In this document: in pieces, positions 9,446 through 17,450 of the stretch | Position numbering within the stretch: position 1 is the first letter of the stretch | Layout: every line of letters begins with the position of its first letter | Source of the DNA: Bacteroidales bacterium | Lineage (GTDB): Bacteria > Bacteroidota > Bacteroidia > Bacteroidales > Lentimicrobiaceae | Assembly: GCA_016709025.1 (NCBI GenBank) | Contig: JADJEQ010000009.1 | Span: 124,001 to 188,000, forward strand | DNA length: 64,000 nt | Reading direction: 5' to 3' | The notes under the pieces: model-generated | Database searches by the model: none | Seen by the model: only the letters and a program-made list of their open reading frames with translations | Told to the model about the DNA's origin: nothing | Translations under genes and position numbers: made by a program

Positions 9446-9904
9446 ATGAACGATTTGATGTTTACTAACTTTACGAATTCTACTCCCGGGAAAGTTTATC
9501 ATTGGAAGGGAAAAACAATACTGATAGCAGAAGACACCGATTGCAGTTTTCTTTATCTGAAAACAATTCTAAGAAATACAGAAGCCACGGTTTTATGGGC
9601 TTCTTCAGGACAAGAGGCAATAAACATGGCACGTGAGCACCGTGAAGAAATAGATGTGGTTTTGATGGACATCAACATGCCCGGAATCAACGGATTTGAT
9701 GCTACGATTGCCATTCACAGTATTATGCCTGATCTGCCGGTAATTGCCCAGACAGCATACGTTCACGACAATGAAGTACAATTATGTTATGCATCCGGTT
9801 GTTCAGATTATATCTCAAAACCGATTGATAAGAACTTACTACTCGAGAAACTGGGAGCCGTCCTGGGCGCTGGTGTTTTGAAAACACTTTCCAGAATTTC
9901 GTAA
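9446..9904 (+). CDS. Stand-alone response-regulator receiver protein
   Basis: 152 residues from the ATG at 9446; an in-frame GTG at 9389 would add 19 residues of no obvious domain, so the ATG is preferred. The single domain is a CheY-like receiver: TILIAEDTD holds the acidic pair E29/D30, the phosphorylation site is D75 in VVLMDINMPG, the switch Thr is T103 (AQTAY), and the conserved Lys is K125 in SKPID. No output domain is present, so it would act through a phospho-dependent partner. No kinase is adjacent. An intrinsic terminator follows. Confidence 0.85.
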   Translation: MNDLMFTNFTNSTPGKVYHWKGKTILIAEDTDCSFLYLKTILRNTEATVLWASSGQEAINMAREHREEIDVVLMDINMPGINGFDATIAIHSIMPDLPVIAQTAYVHDNEVQLCYASGCSDYISKPIDKNLLLEKLGAVLGAGVLKTLSRIS

Positions 9905-9924
9905 CTATTACTACTCGGAAAACT

Positions 9925-9960
9925 AAAGAGGCGGCTTAGGGGGCTGCCTTTTCTTTTTTT
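9925..9960 (+). terminator. Rho-independent terminator
   Basis: Stem AGGCGGC/GCTGCCT with a TTAGGGG loop, followed by TTTCTTTTTTT, directly behind the receiver gene. Confidence 0.8.
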
Positions 9961-9995
9961 TGCCGGGTACCTGCGGTAGAATTAGCAGAGGTTTT

Positions 9996-10265
9996 TCAGA
10001 AAATTAGCAGATAAGCCAGAAAGCAAATTGTTGCTAATCCCAAAAGTATCCTGATCACTTTTGTTTCAAATTTAAGCAACCTGTCGCACTCATCCATCAG
10101 GTGCTTTACTTCTCCGGCCTCCGGTTTCAAAACCAAAGCCTTCTGATACCAGCTTTTTGCAGGCCTTAAGAGCTCAATCTTAAAGAAGTCATCTCCACGC
10201 ATTTTCAATTCATTGAAATCGCGTTCAAGGGTGCTCAGGGGCATTTCTGATGTATGGTTTGTCAT
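9996..10265 (-). CDS. Small TPR-like tail-anchored membrane protein
   Basis: 89 residues. Residues about 15-60 contain one TPR-like helix pair (ELLRPAKSWYQKALVLKPEA). The last 20 residues are hydrophobic (IRILLGLATICFLAYLLIF) and end the protein, as in a tail anchor. No signal peptide. Function unknown; a scaffold role at the inner membrane would fit. A TATATTTG -7-like box lies 22 bases upstream of the start (10287-10294, minus strand). Confidence 0.6.
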   Translation of the reverse strand: MTNHTSEMPLSTLERDFNELKMRGDDFFKIELLRPAKSWYQKALVLKPEAGEVKHLMDECDRLLKFETKVIRILLGLATICFLAYLLIF

Positions 10266-10286
10266 GGTTTTTTGTTCTGATCAGAG

Positions 10287-10294
10287 CAAATATA
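10287..10294 (-). promoter_or_regulatory. -7 box for the small TPR protein
   Basis: Minus strand TATATTTG fits TAnnTTTG. No -33 element at 19-20 bases; weak on its own. Confidence 0.3.
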
Positions 10295-10464
10295 GTCAAA
10301 ACGGATTGAAATTCCTAATATGGAGGTTGCCGAAAACGGGCTATTCAGTATTTGATGCGCATGGATTAAAATTAAAATACTGTTTGAAAGAAAATGCCAG
10401 ACAAATTTCTTTTGTTTTTAATAGTTTTTGGAGAAAATCTCAATAAAATCTCCAGCCTTTTTAC

Positions 10465-10605
10465 GTTACGGTGCTCCTGTCTACCTGAGGCAATCAGGCA
10501 GGCTGTGATCATACCAATTTAAAAGAGGTGAAATTCACTCTGAAAAAACAATATTTTTTGATATTACCACTATATTCCCCCACACCTAAAATTCCTTTCA
10601 CTAAT
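10465..10605. repeat. Dispersed intergenic repeat, copy 1
   Basis: Shares ordered blocks with 49340-49525: CTCCTGTCT(A/G)CCTG, CAGGCAGGCTGTG, AGA(A/G)GTG(A/G)AATTCAC, TGAT(A/G)TTA near a run of C, and CCTAAAA. Both copies are non-coding and about 140-185 bp. The nature of the element is unknown. Confidence 0.5.
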
Positions 10606-10717
10606 ATTTTATATTTAACAGCTTTCAGTATATTCTAACCAAATTTAAGATGTACATGGAAAATCAATCATAAAAATTATACAATTTAAAGCTTGTAACC
10701 AAAATGGCAGAAGGACC

Positions 10718-10935
10718 GGCCTTGGAAGAATGGCGTTAAAAAATCAGGCCGCATAAAAGAAGGAAGAAATGCAACCGATGATGTGTAGCGGAGCTCTGAA
10801 AATTAGTGTACAAGAAAATTAAGTAGAGCGAGGCATGGTTCAACCTCATTTCTTCCTACCAAAATTGCGCGCCTGATTTTAGCCATTCTTCCGAAGCCTT
10901 GATTTTTGGGTACCTTTTGATCAAGCAAAAGGTAC
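10718..10935. repeat. MITE-like element with long imperfect inverted repeats
   Basis: Left arm 10718-10771 and right arm 10847-10898 are imperfect inverted copies of each other (shared core GGAAGAATGGC, TCAGG, AGGAAGAAATG). They are separated by 75 bases without a gene. Just outside, GTACCTTTTG (10910-10919) and CAAAAGGTAC (10926-10935) form a perfect 10-bp inverted repeat with a 6-base loop. Such structures fit a non-autonomous mobile or folded RNA element. The rest of 10266-11139 is AT-rich with nothing recognised. Confidence 0.5.
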
Positions 10936-11139
10936 AGAAAGTATATAAGTGCTCATTAATAAATACTTAGAATGTATTTTCAACGAAGGAGAGAAATCAG
11001 ATGCAATGCATTAAAATTTAATGAATAACACTTTAAAAATCAATGTCGGGTAACATTGCCTGCTTTTCAACATGGTAATGATTAATGCTTATAAATTATT
11101 CAGCAAATCAATCAACGAATTACCCCCAAAACCGGAAAA

Positions 11140-11170
11140 TAAAAAAAGAGAGCCATCACTGACTCTCTCT
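11140..11170 (-). terminator. Terminator copy downstream of the tRNA-Pro relic
   Basis: Minus strand: stem formed by GAGAGTCA/TGGCTCTC (one mismatch) with a GTGA loop, then TTTTTTT. Nearly identical to the hairpin at 11277-11302. Confidence 0.65.
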
Positions 11171-11173
11171 CTG

Positions 11174-11262
11174 TCGGGGTGGCCGGACTCGAACCACGGG
11201 GCAAGGTGGGGGGACTCGAACGACCCCCGCCGTTGGCGGGGCCAAACCAGACAACATCTTGA
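11174..11262 (-). pseudogene. tRNA-Pro-like relic (duplicated 3' end)
   Basis: 11174-11195 is identical to the last 22 bases of the intact tRNA-Pro gene (11308-11329), including the T-arm and acceptor strand. It is followed by a second T-arm-like segment (GTTCGAGTCCCCCC on the minus strand) that belongs to no complete cloverleaf. Together with the flanking terminator this is a direct duplication with a period of 134 bp. No full tRNA can be folded. Confidence 0.6.
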
Positions 11263-11276
11263 AAGAGGGTAAAATT

Positions 11277-11302
11277 AAAAAGAGAGCCAAAACTGACTCT
11301 CT
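11277..11302 (-). terminator. Terminator of the tRNA-Ser/tRNA-Pro unit
   Basis: Minus strand: GAGAGTCA/TGGCTCTC stem with a GTTT loop and a T-rich tail, 6 bases behind the tRNA-Pro 3' end. Confidence 0.7.
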
Positions 11303-11307
11303 TTCTG

Positions 11308-11380
11308 TCGGGGTGGCCGGACTCGAACCGACGACCTCTTGGTCCCAAACCAAGCATACTACCAACTGTACTACACCCCG
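11308..11380 (-). tRNA. tRNA-Pro(TGG)
   Basis: Minus strand: acceptor CGGGGTG pairs with CACCCCG; anticodon arm CTTGG-TTTGGGA-CCAAG gives anticodon TGG; T-arm CGGTTCGAGTCCG. 73 nt, no encoded CCA. Downstream of tRNA-Ser in the same unit. Confidence 0.95.
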
Positions 11381-11421
11381 GACAATTTTTTTCACTAAAA
11401 AAGATCCTCTGATCCTCTCTG

Positions 11422-11508
11422 CGGTGAAGGGGGGATTCGAACCCCCGGTACCGTTTCCAGTACGACAGTTTAGCAAACTGTTGGTTTCAGCCACTCACCC
11501 ACCTCACC
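11422..11508 (-). tRNA. tRNA-Ser(GCT)
   Basis: Minus strand: acceptor GGTGAGG pairs with CTTCACC; anticodon arm ACAGT-TTGCTAA-ACTGT gives GCT; a long variable arm and T-arm GGGGGTTCGAATCCCCC complete a class II tRNA of 87 nt. Confidence 0.95.
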
Positions 11509-11519
11509 AAATGGGAGTG

Positions 11520-11550
11520 CAAAAGTACAAATTCATTTAATATTCGCAAA
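11520..11550 (-). promoter_or_regulatory. Promoter of the tRNA-Ser/tRNA-Pro unit
   Basis: Minus strand has TTTG (11547-11550), exactly 19 bases, then TACTTTTG (11520-11527): a full match to the Bacteroidota TTTG-N19-TAnnTTTG promoter. Predicted transcription starts a few bases before the tRNA-Ser gene. Confidence 0.75.
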
Positions 11551-11668
11551 TATTATTTTACTTTTACTGGAATTAAAATGAATTATAGCTGAATCAGTGT
11601 AAAAGATGAGCATATTCAAGGCATATGGTACAATAATTGAATAGTAAAAACCTCCAAAAAATTATTCT

Positions 11669-12715
11669 ATGAAAATCATTAAGATCCTTGCTATCCCGGT
11701 TATTCTCCTTCCATTGATGTTTACCTCCTGCAAGACTGCCTCACATCAGATGCAGATTCTGAAGCCCGGAACAATAACGCTGCCGGCAGATATCAAACAA
11801 GTTGGCATTGTAAACCGTTCACTGCCTGCGAAAGGTCAGGGATTTAACAACATTCTCGAAGGTTTGATTACCGGCGAATCGATTGCAGCCGACAGGGAAG
11901 GCTCAATGGAATGCCAGCGGGGACTGGCCGAAGGCCTGAACCAGGCACCCCGTTTTAATGCGGTCGTGATCGAAGGGGTAGACCTGCGTGGAACAGGCAC
12001 CAGGGAATGGCCTGAATTCCTCGACTGGCAGCAGGTTGAGGAACTGTGCGAACGTTTCAGGGTTGATGCGCTGATTGCACTTGAATCCTTCGATTCGGAT
12101 CTGGAATTGCGGAAACGATCAGCAGATGTTGAAAGAACCATCGACAAAAAGAAAGTCATTGTTACTGAATATTATACCGATCTCCGCATGAATGTGCGTT
12201 CCGGCTGGACCATATATAAACCCACCGGAAAGCAGATCATCGACCGGAATGCATTTTACGATGAGATGCGCTGGAGCGGAAGTGGTGACACACCAGAACA
12301 GGCAATGTCTGACTTACCTTCAAAACGCAGGGCCATCAATCAATCCGGCTATTTTTCAGGAGAACAGTATGCGGTGAGAATTTCACCAACCTGGGTCACC
12401 GAAAGCCGTTCCTATTATCGTAAAGGAAACGATGATTTCAAAATCGCCGGTAAGTTTGTAAAGCAGGAGAACTGGAATGAAGCCATCGCCATCTGGAAAA
12501 GATACGCCGTGGATGCTGATCATGAGATTGCCGGAAGGGCCTGTTTCAATATGGCACTCGCCAGTGAAGTGGAAGGCAACCTGTCCATCGCGCTTGAATG
12601 GGCCAACCGCGCATGGCAACAGCATGGGCTAAAGAAAGCCCGGTATTATATTGAGCAGCTGGAAACCAGGATAAGACAACAGGAAAGGCTGGACGAGCAG
12701 ATGGAAGGTCAGTAA
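11669..12715 (+). CDS. DUF6340-like lipoprotein
   Basis: 348 residues. A lipoprotein signal peptide (MKIIKILAIPVILLPLMFTS followed by Cys21) predicts a lipid-anchored envelope protein. The middle part (VDALIALESFDSDLELRKRS, then RSGWTIYKPTGKQIIDRNAF) and two or three helical TPR-like repeats at residues about 250-330 (EAIAIWKRYAVDADHEIAGR) match the DUF6340 family common in Bacteroidota. The biochemical role of the family is unknown. It has its own upstream gap after the tRNA promoter and appears monocistronic. Confidence 0.75.
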   Translation: MKIIKILAIPVILLPLMFTSCKTASHQMQILKPGTITLPADIKQVGIVNRSLPAKGQGFNNILEGLITGESIAADREGSMECQRGLAEGLNQAPRFNAVVIEGVDLRGTGTREWPEFLDWQQVEELCERFRVDALIALESFDSDLELRKRSADVERTIDKKKVIVTEYYTDLRMNVRSGWTIYKPTGKQIIDRNAFYDEMRWSGSGDTPEQAMSDLPSKRRAINQSGYFSGEQYAVRISPTWVTESRSYYRKGNDDFKIAGKFVKQENWNEAIAIWKRYAVDADHEIAGRACFNMALASEVEGNLSIALEWANRAWQQHGLKKARYYIEQLETRIRQQERLDEQMEGQ

Positions 12716-13467
12716 ATTCAAGCCTGGTTCTGCTTAATCATCCGCAAATGTGTTCCATTGATCTTGTTATTCAATCGGACAAAAATATATGTCTGTGATC
12801 TGAGATTATAATTCAATGTTGTTTATTTAAGAATGGTGTCTTCGACTTAGGATGACATTTATAAGTATGACATGCTAATGAATGAAGATCAGGAAAAATT
12901 GACAGTGCTGAGTATTGAAGGTATAACGAAGTATCCATCCTTCGACTACGCTCAGTATGACAATTTGAAAAGGGAAGTAAGAAATTGTAGATAAATACCT
13001 TGTATCAAAAACAATGTCACGCTGAGCGTAGTCGAAGCGCAGGATTGCGCACGTCTTATCGCGCTTTCATTGCATTTCGTCAGGCAGGAGCGTGCGCCTG
13101 CCTTTAACCAATACATTTTTCAAACCCGTCAAAACTACTGTATTCAAGGGTTTAAGGAATGATCTAATCAAAGCCTGGCTGGCAGATATTGCTTAATCCC
13201 GCCAGGTTTTAAGATTAAAAATTGAGTCTGCTCCGAAAAGTCAATAAAGCAGATTAGACACCAGGTCAGCAAGATACCAATCGGCGCCGCGGCGCGGGTT
13301 ACACAAAGTGTTGTATATCATTAAAAAGAAATTGGTGAATTTTTGTGATTCTGTGTTTTGGTGTCAAAAAAAATGCTTTCGGAGTGGACTCAAAATTATT
13401 TTTCCACATTCGCTTTCCACTGAAGGAAATCTCCTATTTTCGTTGAAAATTATGCATCACATTTATC
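12716..13467. other. 750-bp intergenic region with inverted CTGAGCGTAGTCGAAG repeats
   Basis: CTTCGACTACGCTCAG (12940-12955) and its exact reverse complement (13022-13037) form an inverted pair. A related copy, CTGAGCGGAGTCGAAGCATC, occurs at 3353-3372. A short GC-rich inverted stretch (GGCAGGAGCGTGCGCCTGCC) is near 13084-13103. No gene is supported here. Confidence 0.5.
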
Positions 13468-15279
13468 ATGAATATCAACCAGGAAAACAAAAGCAACTCC
13501 ATGAAAGGCAAGACTTTTGCAGAAAAAATTCTGGGTGCCGAAGCAGGCGCCATTGTATTCCGTAAACCGGACATTATTCTCACACACGACAACACTTCAA
13601 GCATTGGCAGTACCTTCAATAAGATGGGAGGTGTCAGCGTCTTTGATCCGGATCAGCTGCTGATTGTGCTCGATCACAATGCCCCGCCAACCAACGCCAA
13701 ACTGGCCAACGACTACCAGAAAATCCGCGATATCGTAAAGCAGCAGGGAATTAAAAAATTTCATGATGTAGGAAAGGGAATCTGCCATCAGATCGTTTCA
13801 CAATATGCCCGCCCGAACATGATTGTGGTTGGCAGCGACAGCCATACCTGTACCGCAGGCGCTTTCAATTCATTTGCAGCCGGCATCGACCGTACCGAAA
13901 CAGCAGGTTTGTGGAAACAGGGTGAAACCTGGTTCCGTGTCCCTGAAAGCATTAAAATTACCCTGAATGGTAAACTGCCCGAAGGTGTTTATGCCAAGGA
14001 CCTTTCGTTGTGGATTATCGGAATGATCGGTTCGAGTGGTGCCGATTACATGTCGATTGAATACCACGGTGATGGTGTAAAAACCTTAAATGTTGCCGAC
14101 CGCATGACGGTAGCGAACCTTGCTTCGGAAATGGGTGCCAAGAATGCTGTTTTTCCTGCCGATGAGGTACTTGAAGAATGGCTCGGCCATAAAACCGAAG
14201 GCACCTGGGCCGATGCAGACGCTGAATATGCCCGCGAGATCGTGATCAACCTGAATGAATTGTTCCCTGTAGTTGCTGCCCCGCATCATGTTGACAATGT
14301 GAAGGCCCTGGCAGAAGTGAAGGGTGTGAAACTGAACCAGGCATTGATTGGCACATGCACCAATGGTCGTATTGAGGATCTCCGTGAAGCCGCCAGAATC
14401 CTGAATGGGAAAAAGTTGCCCGATGGTTTCCAGTTGCTGATTATCCCTGCTTCACAGGAAATCTACCTGCAGGCAATGGAAGAAGGTCTGATCCGGCTTT
14501 TTATGGAAACCGGCGCCAATGTGCTGGCTCCAAGTTGCGGACCATGCCTGGGAACAGGGCAGGGGATACCTGCAGATGGTTATACCGTGATTTCAACTGC
14601 CAACCGTAACTTCAAGGGAAGAATGGGAAACAAGGAATCAGCCATCTATCTGGCTTCCCCGGCTGTGGTGGCTTATTCTGCCCTGAAAGGCGAAATTGCT
14701 GATCCGCGTGGAGATAACTTTACCGATAAATTCCCGTTTGTAGCCGAGCAAAGCAAGACTGTTGACATTGCCCAGGGGGAAGACCGTTATGCGGAAGGTT
14801 CCTGGAATTATGCCGATGTGGACAACCTGAACACCGATCAGATGTTTGCCGGTAAGTTCACCTATGAGATCAACAGTTCGGAAGCCGAAAAAATTATGCC
14901 TTACCTGTTCAAGGGTTTTGACGATAGCTTCTCCGATAGGGTGAAAGAAGGTGATATCCTGGTTGCAGGTGCCAATTTCGGGTGCGGAAGTTCCAGGGAA
15001 CATCCATGTGTTGGTCTGGCATTTGCCGGTGTTAAAGCTGTAATCTGCAAGTCGGTTAACCGGATTTTCTACCGTTCATCGGTAAATCAGGGCCTCCCGA
15101 TCATTTTACTGCCAGAAGCAGTAGATGCCTATAAGCAAGGCGATAAGGTTGAAATTGATTTTGCCACCGGGCTGGTGAAGGTAGCAGGAAAAGAATTCAG
15201 GTTTTCTCCGCTGCCCACCAAGTTGATGGGCATATTTGATGCAAAAGGGCTTGTAAACTATGTGAAGGCCAATGCATAA
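13468..15279 (+). CDS. Aconitase-superfamily hydratase, fused LeuC-LeuD-type
   Basis: 603 residues joining a large (about 1-420) and a small (about 460-600) subunit in one chain. The large part has VVGSDSHTCTAGAFNSFAAG, a cysteine in GTCTNGR, and the other two 4Fe-4S ligands in APSCGPCLGTGQGIPADG. The small part has the swivel-domain motif GANFGCGSSREHPC. These features define the 3-isopropylmalate dehydratase/homoaconitase/aconitase group, which isomerises hydroxy-acids by dehydration and rehydration. Substrate cannot be settled by eye: the loop reads MPYLFKGFDD rather than a familiar LeuD or aconitase form. No leu genes are adjacent. An internal ATG at 13501 (MKGKTFAEKIL) is an equally good start. 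A terminator follows. Confidence 0.85.
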   Translation: MNINQENKSNSMKGKTFAEKILGAEAGAIVFRKPDIILTHDNTSSIGSTFNKMGGVSVFDPDQLLIVLDHNAPPTNAKLANDYQKIRDIVKQQGIKKFHDVGKGICHQIVSQYARPNMIVVGSDSHTCTAGAFNSFAAGIDRTETAGLWKQGETWFRVPESIKITLNGKLPEGVYAKDLSLWIIGMIGSSGADYMSIEYHGDGVKTLNVADRMTVANLASEMGAKNAVFPADEVLEEWLGHKTEGTWADADAEYAREIVINLNELFPVVAAPHHVDNVKALAEVKGVKLNQALIGTCTNGRIEDLREAARILNGKKLPDGFQLLIIPASQEIYLQAMEEGLIRLFMETGANVLAPSCGPCLGTGQGIPADGYTVISTANRNFKGRMGNKESAIYLASPAVVAYSALKGEIADPRGDNFTDKFPFVAEQSKTVDIAQGEDRYAEGSWNYADVDNLNTDQMFAGKFTYEINSSEAEKIMPYLFKGFDDSFSDRVKEGDILVAGANFGCGSSREHPCVGLAFAGVKAVICKSVNRIFYRSSVNQGLPIILLPEAVDAYKQGDKVEIDFATGLVKVAGKEFRFSPLPTKLMGIFDAKGLVNYVKANA

Positions 15280-15298
15280 AAATCGTTAAATCATGCTG

Positions 15299-15340
15299 AA
15301 CCGGCTGTTGTGGGGGAACCTTTGCAGCCGGTTTTTGTTT
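15299..15340 (+). terminator. Rho-independent terminator of the aconitase-family gene
   Basis: AACCGGCTG (15299-15307) pairs perfectly with CAGCCGGTT (15325-15333), followed by TTTGTTT. It shows that the ATG at 15293 is not the start of the next gene. Confidence 0.85.
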
Positions 15341-15358
15341 ATACCGATATATGATCCA

Positions 15359-16711
15359 ATGGAAAATAAGTTAAACCGCCGTTATGCTAAGTTCCTTTTC
15401 CCCGGAATTGTGCTTATTGTGGTATCTGTTCTTTATGTGGCGCTGTTGACTGCGTTGCCAAAATACGCCGGACGCGTTCCGTTTCTGGCAGTTCTTTTTC
15501 TGATCGACTGGGTTGTTTACAGGGATTTAAAACAATTCATGCTACAAAAACCGGCATGGGTCAGGTTTATTTTTGCCCTTTTCTGGTGGCTGCCCGTTTC
15601 GCTTTTGTTTGCTTTTCTGATTGGCACGGTATTCATGCCATTGCAGGAATGGAACGACTGGCCACGGATTTATCTGCCGGGGGCTGCGCTCATTATGATT
15701 GTGTCGAAAATCGCAATGTTTGCCGGACTGTTGCCCTCTTATATCATTCGGTTATTATCGTTTATCGTTGGTCTTTTCAGGAAGAAGGGCAGTTACCGAT
15801 TTTTGGGTATTGAAAAATTTTTCAGGGTCACAGGCATGTTTCTGGCGGGTATTGTACTTTTCCTGATGACCATCGGAAGCGTTTACTGGGTTTACCGGTT
15901 TAAAGTGCATGAAGTAAAGGTTGTAATTAAGGATTTGCCGCCTCAGTTTGAAGGCTTTAGAATTGTTCAGTTGTCTGATATTCATTTGGGTAGCTGGGTC
16001 TCAACAAAACCACTTCAACGGGCGGTTGATCAGGTAATGGCTTTGAACCCCGATTTGATCGCTTTTACCGGTGACATGGTAAATTACAGTACCGATGAAG
16101 TGGTTGGTTTTGAATCAACCCTTGCTCAACTCAAAGCGCCGATGGGTGTTTACGCAATTCTCGGCAACCACGATTACGGGGATTACACCCCCTGGGAAAG
16201 CGATTCGGCCAAAGCAAAAAACATGACCGATATGGTTGCTTTTTACAAAGAAATCGGTTGGAAGTTGTTGCGCAATGAATCTGATTTGATCACGGTTGAT
16301 AGTGCTACGCTGTTGCTTGCCGGTGTTGAGAACTGGAGTGCCACCTCAAGATTCAGAAAATACGGGGATATGAAAACCACCCTTAGCGGCCACCCTTATG
16401 CAGATCTTAATATTCTGCTTTCGCATGACCCAACACACTGGGATGCAGAATTAACAGACAGTTATACAGAGTTTGCTCTTACGCTGAGTGGCCATACCCA
16501 TGGCATGCAGATGGGCATAGAAACGGCAGGGATCAAATGGAGTCCTTCGCAATATTTATACAAGGAATGGGCAGGATTGTATACCTACAACACATCCTAT
16601 GGTGGCGTCAGTTACCTTTACATCAACCGTGGCCTTGGCCATATTGGTTATCCCGGAAGGGTAGGGATACTGCCGGAAATTACCCTGCTAACGCTTAGCC
16701 GTGGATTGTAG
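15359..16711 (+). CDS. Membrane-anchored metallophosphoesterase
   Basis: 450 residues from ATG 15359; the earlier in-frame ATG at 15293 lies inside the upstream terminator. Four or five hydrophobic segments occupy residues about 10-180 (for example FPGIVLIVVSVLYVALLTAL). A calcineurin-like phosphoesterase domain follows with all metal motifs: QLSDIHLGSW near 205, GDMVNY near 238, GNHDYGDY near 268 and SGHTHGMQMG near 376. This architecture is like the YaeI/YkuE group of membrane-associated phosphodiesterases that act on UDP-diacylglucosamine or similar lipids; the actual substrate here is unknown. Confidence 0.85.
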   Translation: MENKLNRRYAKFLFPGIVLIVVSVLYVALLTALPKYAGRVPFLAVLFLIDWVVYRDLKQFMLQKPAWVRFIFALFWWLPVSLLFAFLIGTVFMPLQEWNDWPRIYLPGAALIMIVSKIAMFAGLLPSYIIRLLSFIVGLFRKKGSYRFLGIEKFFRVTGMFLAGIVLFLMTIGSVYWVYRFKVHEVKVVIKDLPPQFEGFRIVQLSDIHLGSWVSTKPLQRAVDQVMALNPDLIAFTGDMVNYSTDEVVGFESTLAQLKAPMGVYAILGNHDYGDYTPWESDSAKAKNMTDMVAFYKEIGWKLLRNESDLITVDSATLLLAGVENWSATSRFRKYGDMKTTLSGHPYADLNILLSHDPTHWDAELTDSYTEFALTLSGHTHGMQMGIETAGIKWSPSQYLYKEWAGLYTYNTSYGGVSYLYINRGLGHIGYPGRVGILPEITLLTLSRGL

Positions 16712-16841
16712 CTGAATAATAAGCCGATTTGATGATTATAAATAAGGAGGGACGAGGGACGCAAGAAGGGGACGGGGGACGCACTTAAACGCTCGTCTGG
16801 GCGGAATGACCTCACTACCATGACCCATGCTCTGTGCTCTG

Positions 16842-17450
16842 TGCCCTGTGCCCTGTGCTATCCCGGGGAACTCCTGCCACGATTTATCAGACAAGGGGAC
16901 AAGGAGAGTGGGGGACAAGGAGAGTAAAAGTGAAATGTTAAGAGTTATTGAGTGAAGAGTGTACAATTAAAATGTGAAGCTGGAAGAATTGAAGAATAAT
17001 ACTTGACTACCCCTCTGCAACAAAGAGAAAAATGAACACCAAATTGATGGGTTCTCCTTGTCTCCATATCCCCTTGTCCCCTTGTCAGTTGCTAAAGAGA
17101 CGTGATTTCCCAATTAACGCCATGCCCTGTGCCCTGTGCTCTGTGCCCTGTGCTATCCCGGGGAACTCCTGCCACGATTTATCAGACAAGGGGACAAGGA
17201 GAGTGGGGGACAAGGAGAGTAAAAGTGAAATGTTAAGAGTTATTGAGTGAAGAGTGTACAATTAAAATGTGAAGCTGGAAGAATTGAAGAATAATACTTC
17301 GACTACCCCTCTGCAACAAAGAGAAAAATGAACACCAAATTGATGGGTTCTCCTTGTCTCCATCTCCCCTTGTCAGTTGCTAAAGAGACGTAATTTCCCA
17401 ATTAACGCCATGCCCTGTGCCCTGAGCCCTGTGCCCTGTGCCCTGTGCTA
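16842..17450. repeat. 295-bp tandem duplication with CCCTGTG microrepeats
   Basis: The segment starting TATCCCGGGGAACTCCTGCC at 16859 recurs at 17154, giving a 295-bp direct repeat of nearly two units. Copies differ by small changes (a CCCCTTGT unit lost in the second). Each copy is preceded by iterated (GC)CCTGTG motifs, and a further GCCCTGTG tract ends the array at the aminotransferase stop. It also contains GGGGACAAGGAGAGT iterations. Open frames across it are low complexity and not supported as genes. Confidence 0.75.

Noticed and set aside
11072..11540. Several ORFs of 66-112 residues
   Set aside because: They read through tRNA genes and their terminators.
15293..15358. Upstream ATG for the metallophosphoesterase
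   Set aside because: It lies inside a perfect stem-loop terminator of the preceding gene.
16736..17250. Two ORFs of 72-76 residues in the duplicated region
   Set aside because: They are formed by CCCTGTG and GGGGACAAGG iterations, and one is the reverse reading of the other copy.
16842..17450. CRISPR-like or gene-coding tandem repeat
   Set aside because: Unit length of 295 bp, no spacers, low-complexity translations.
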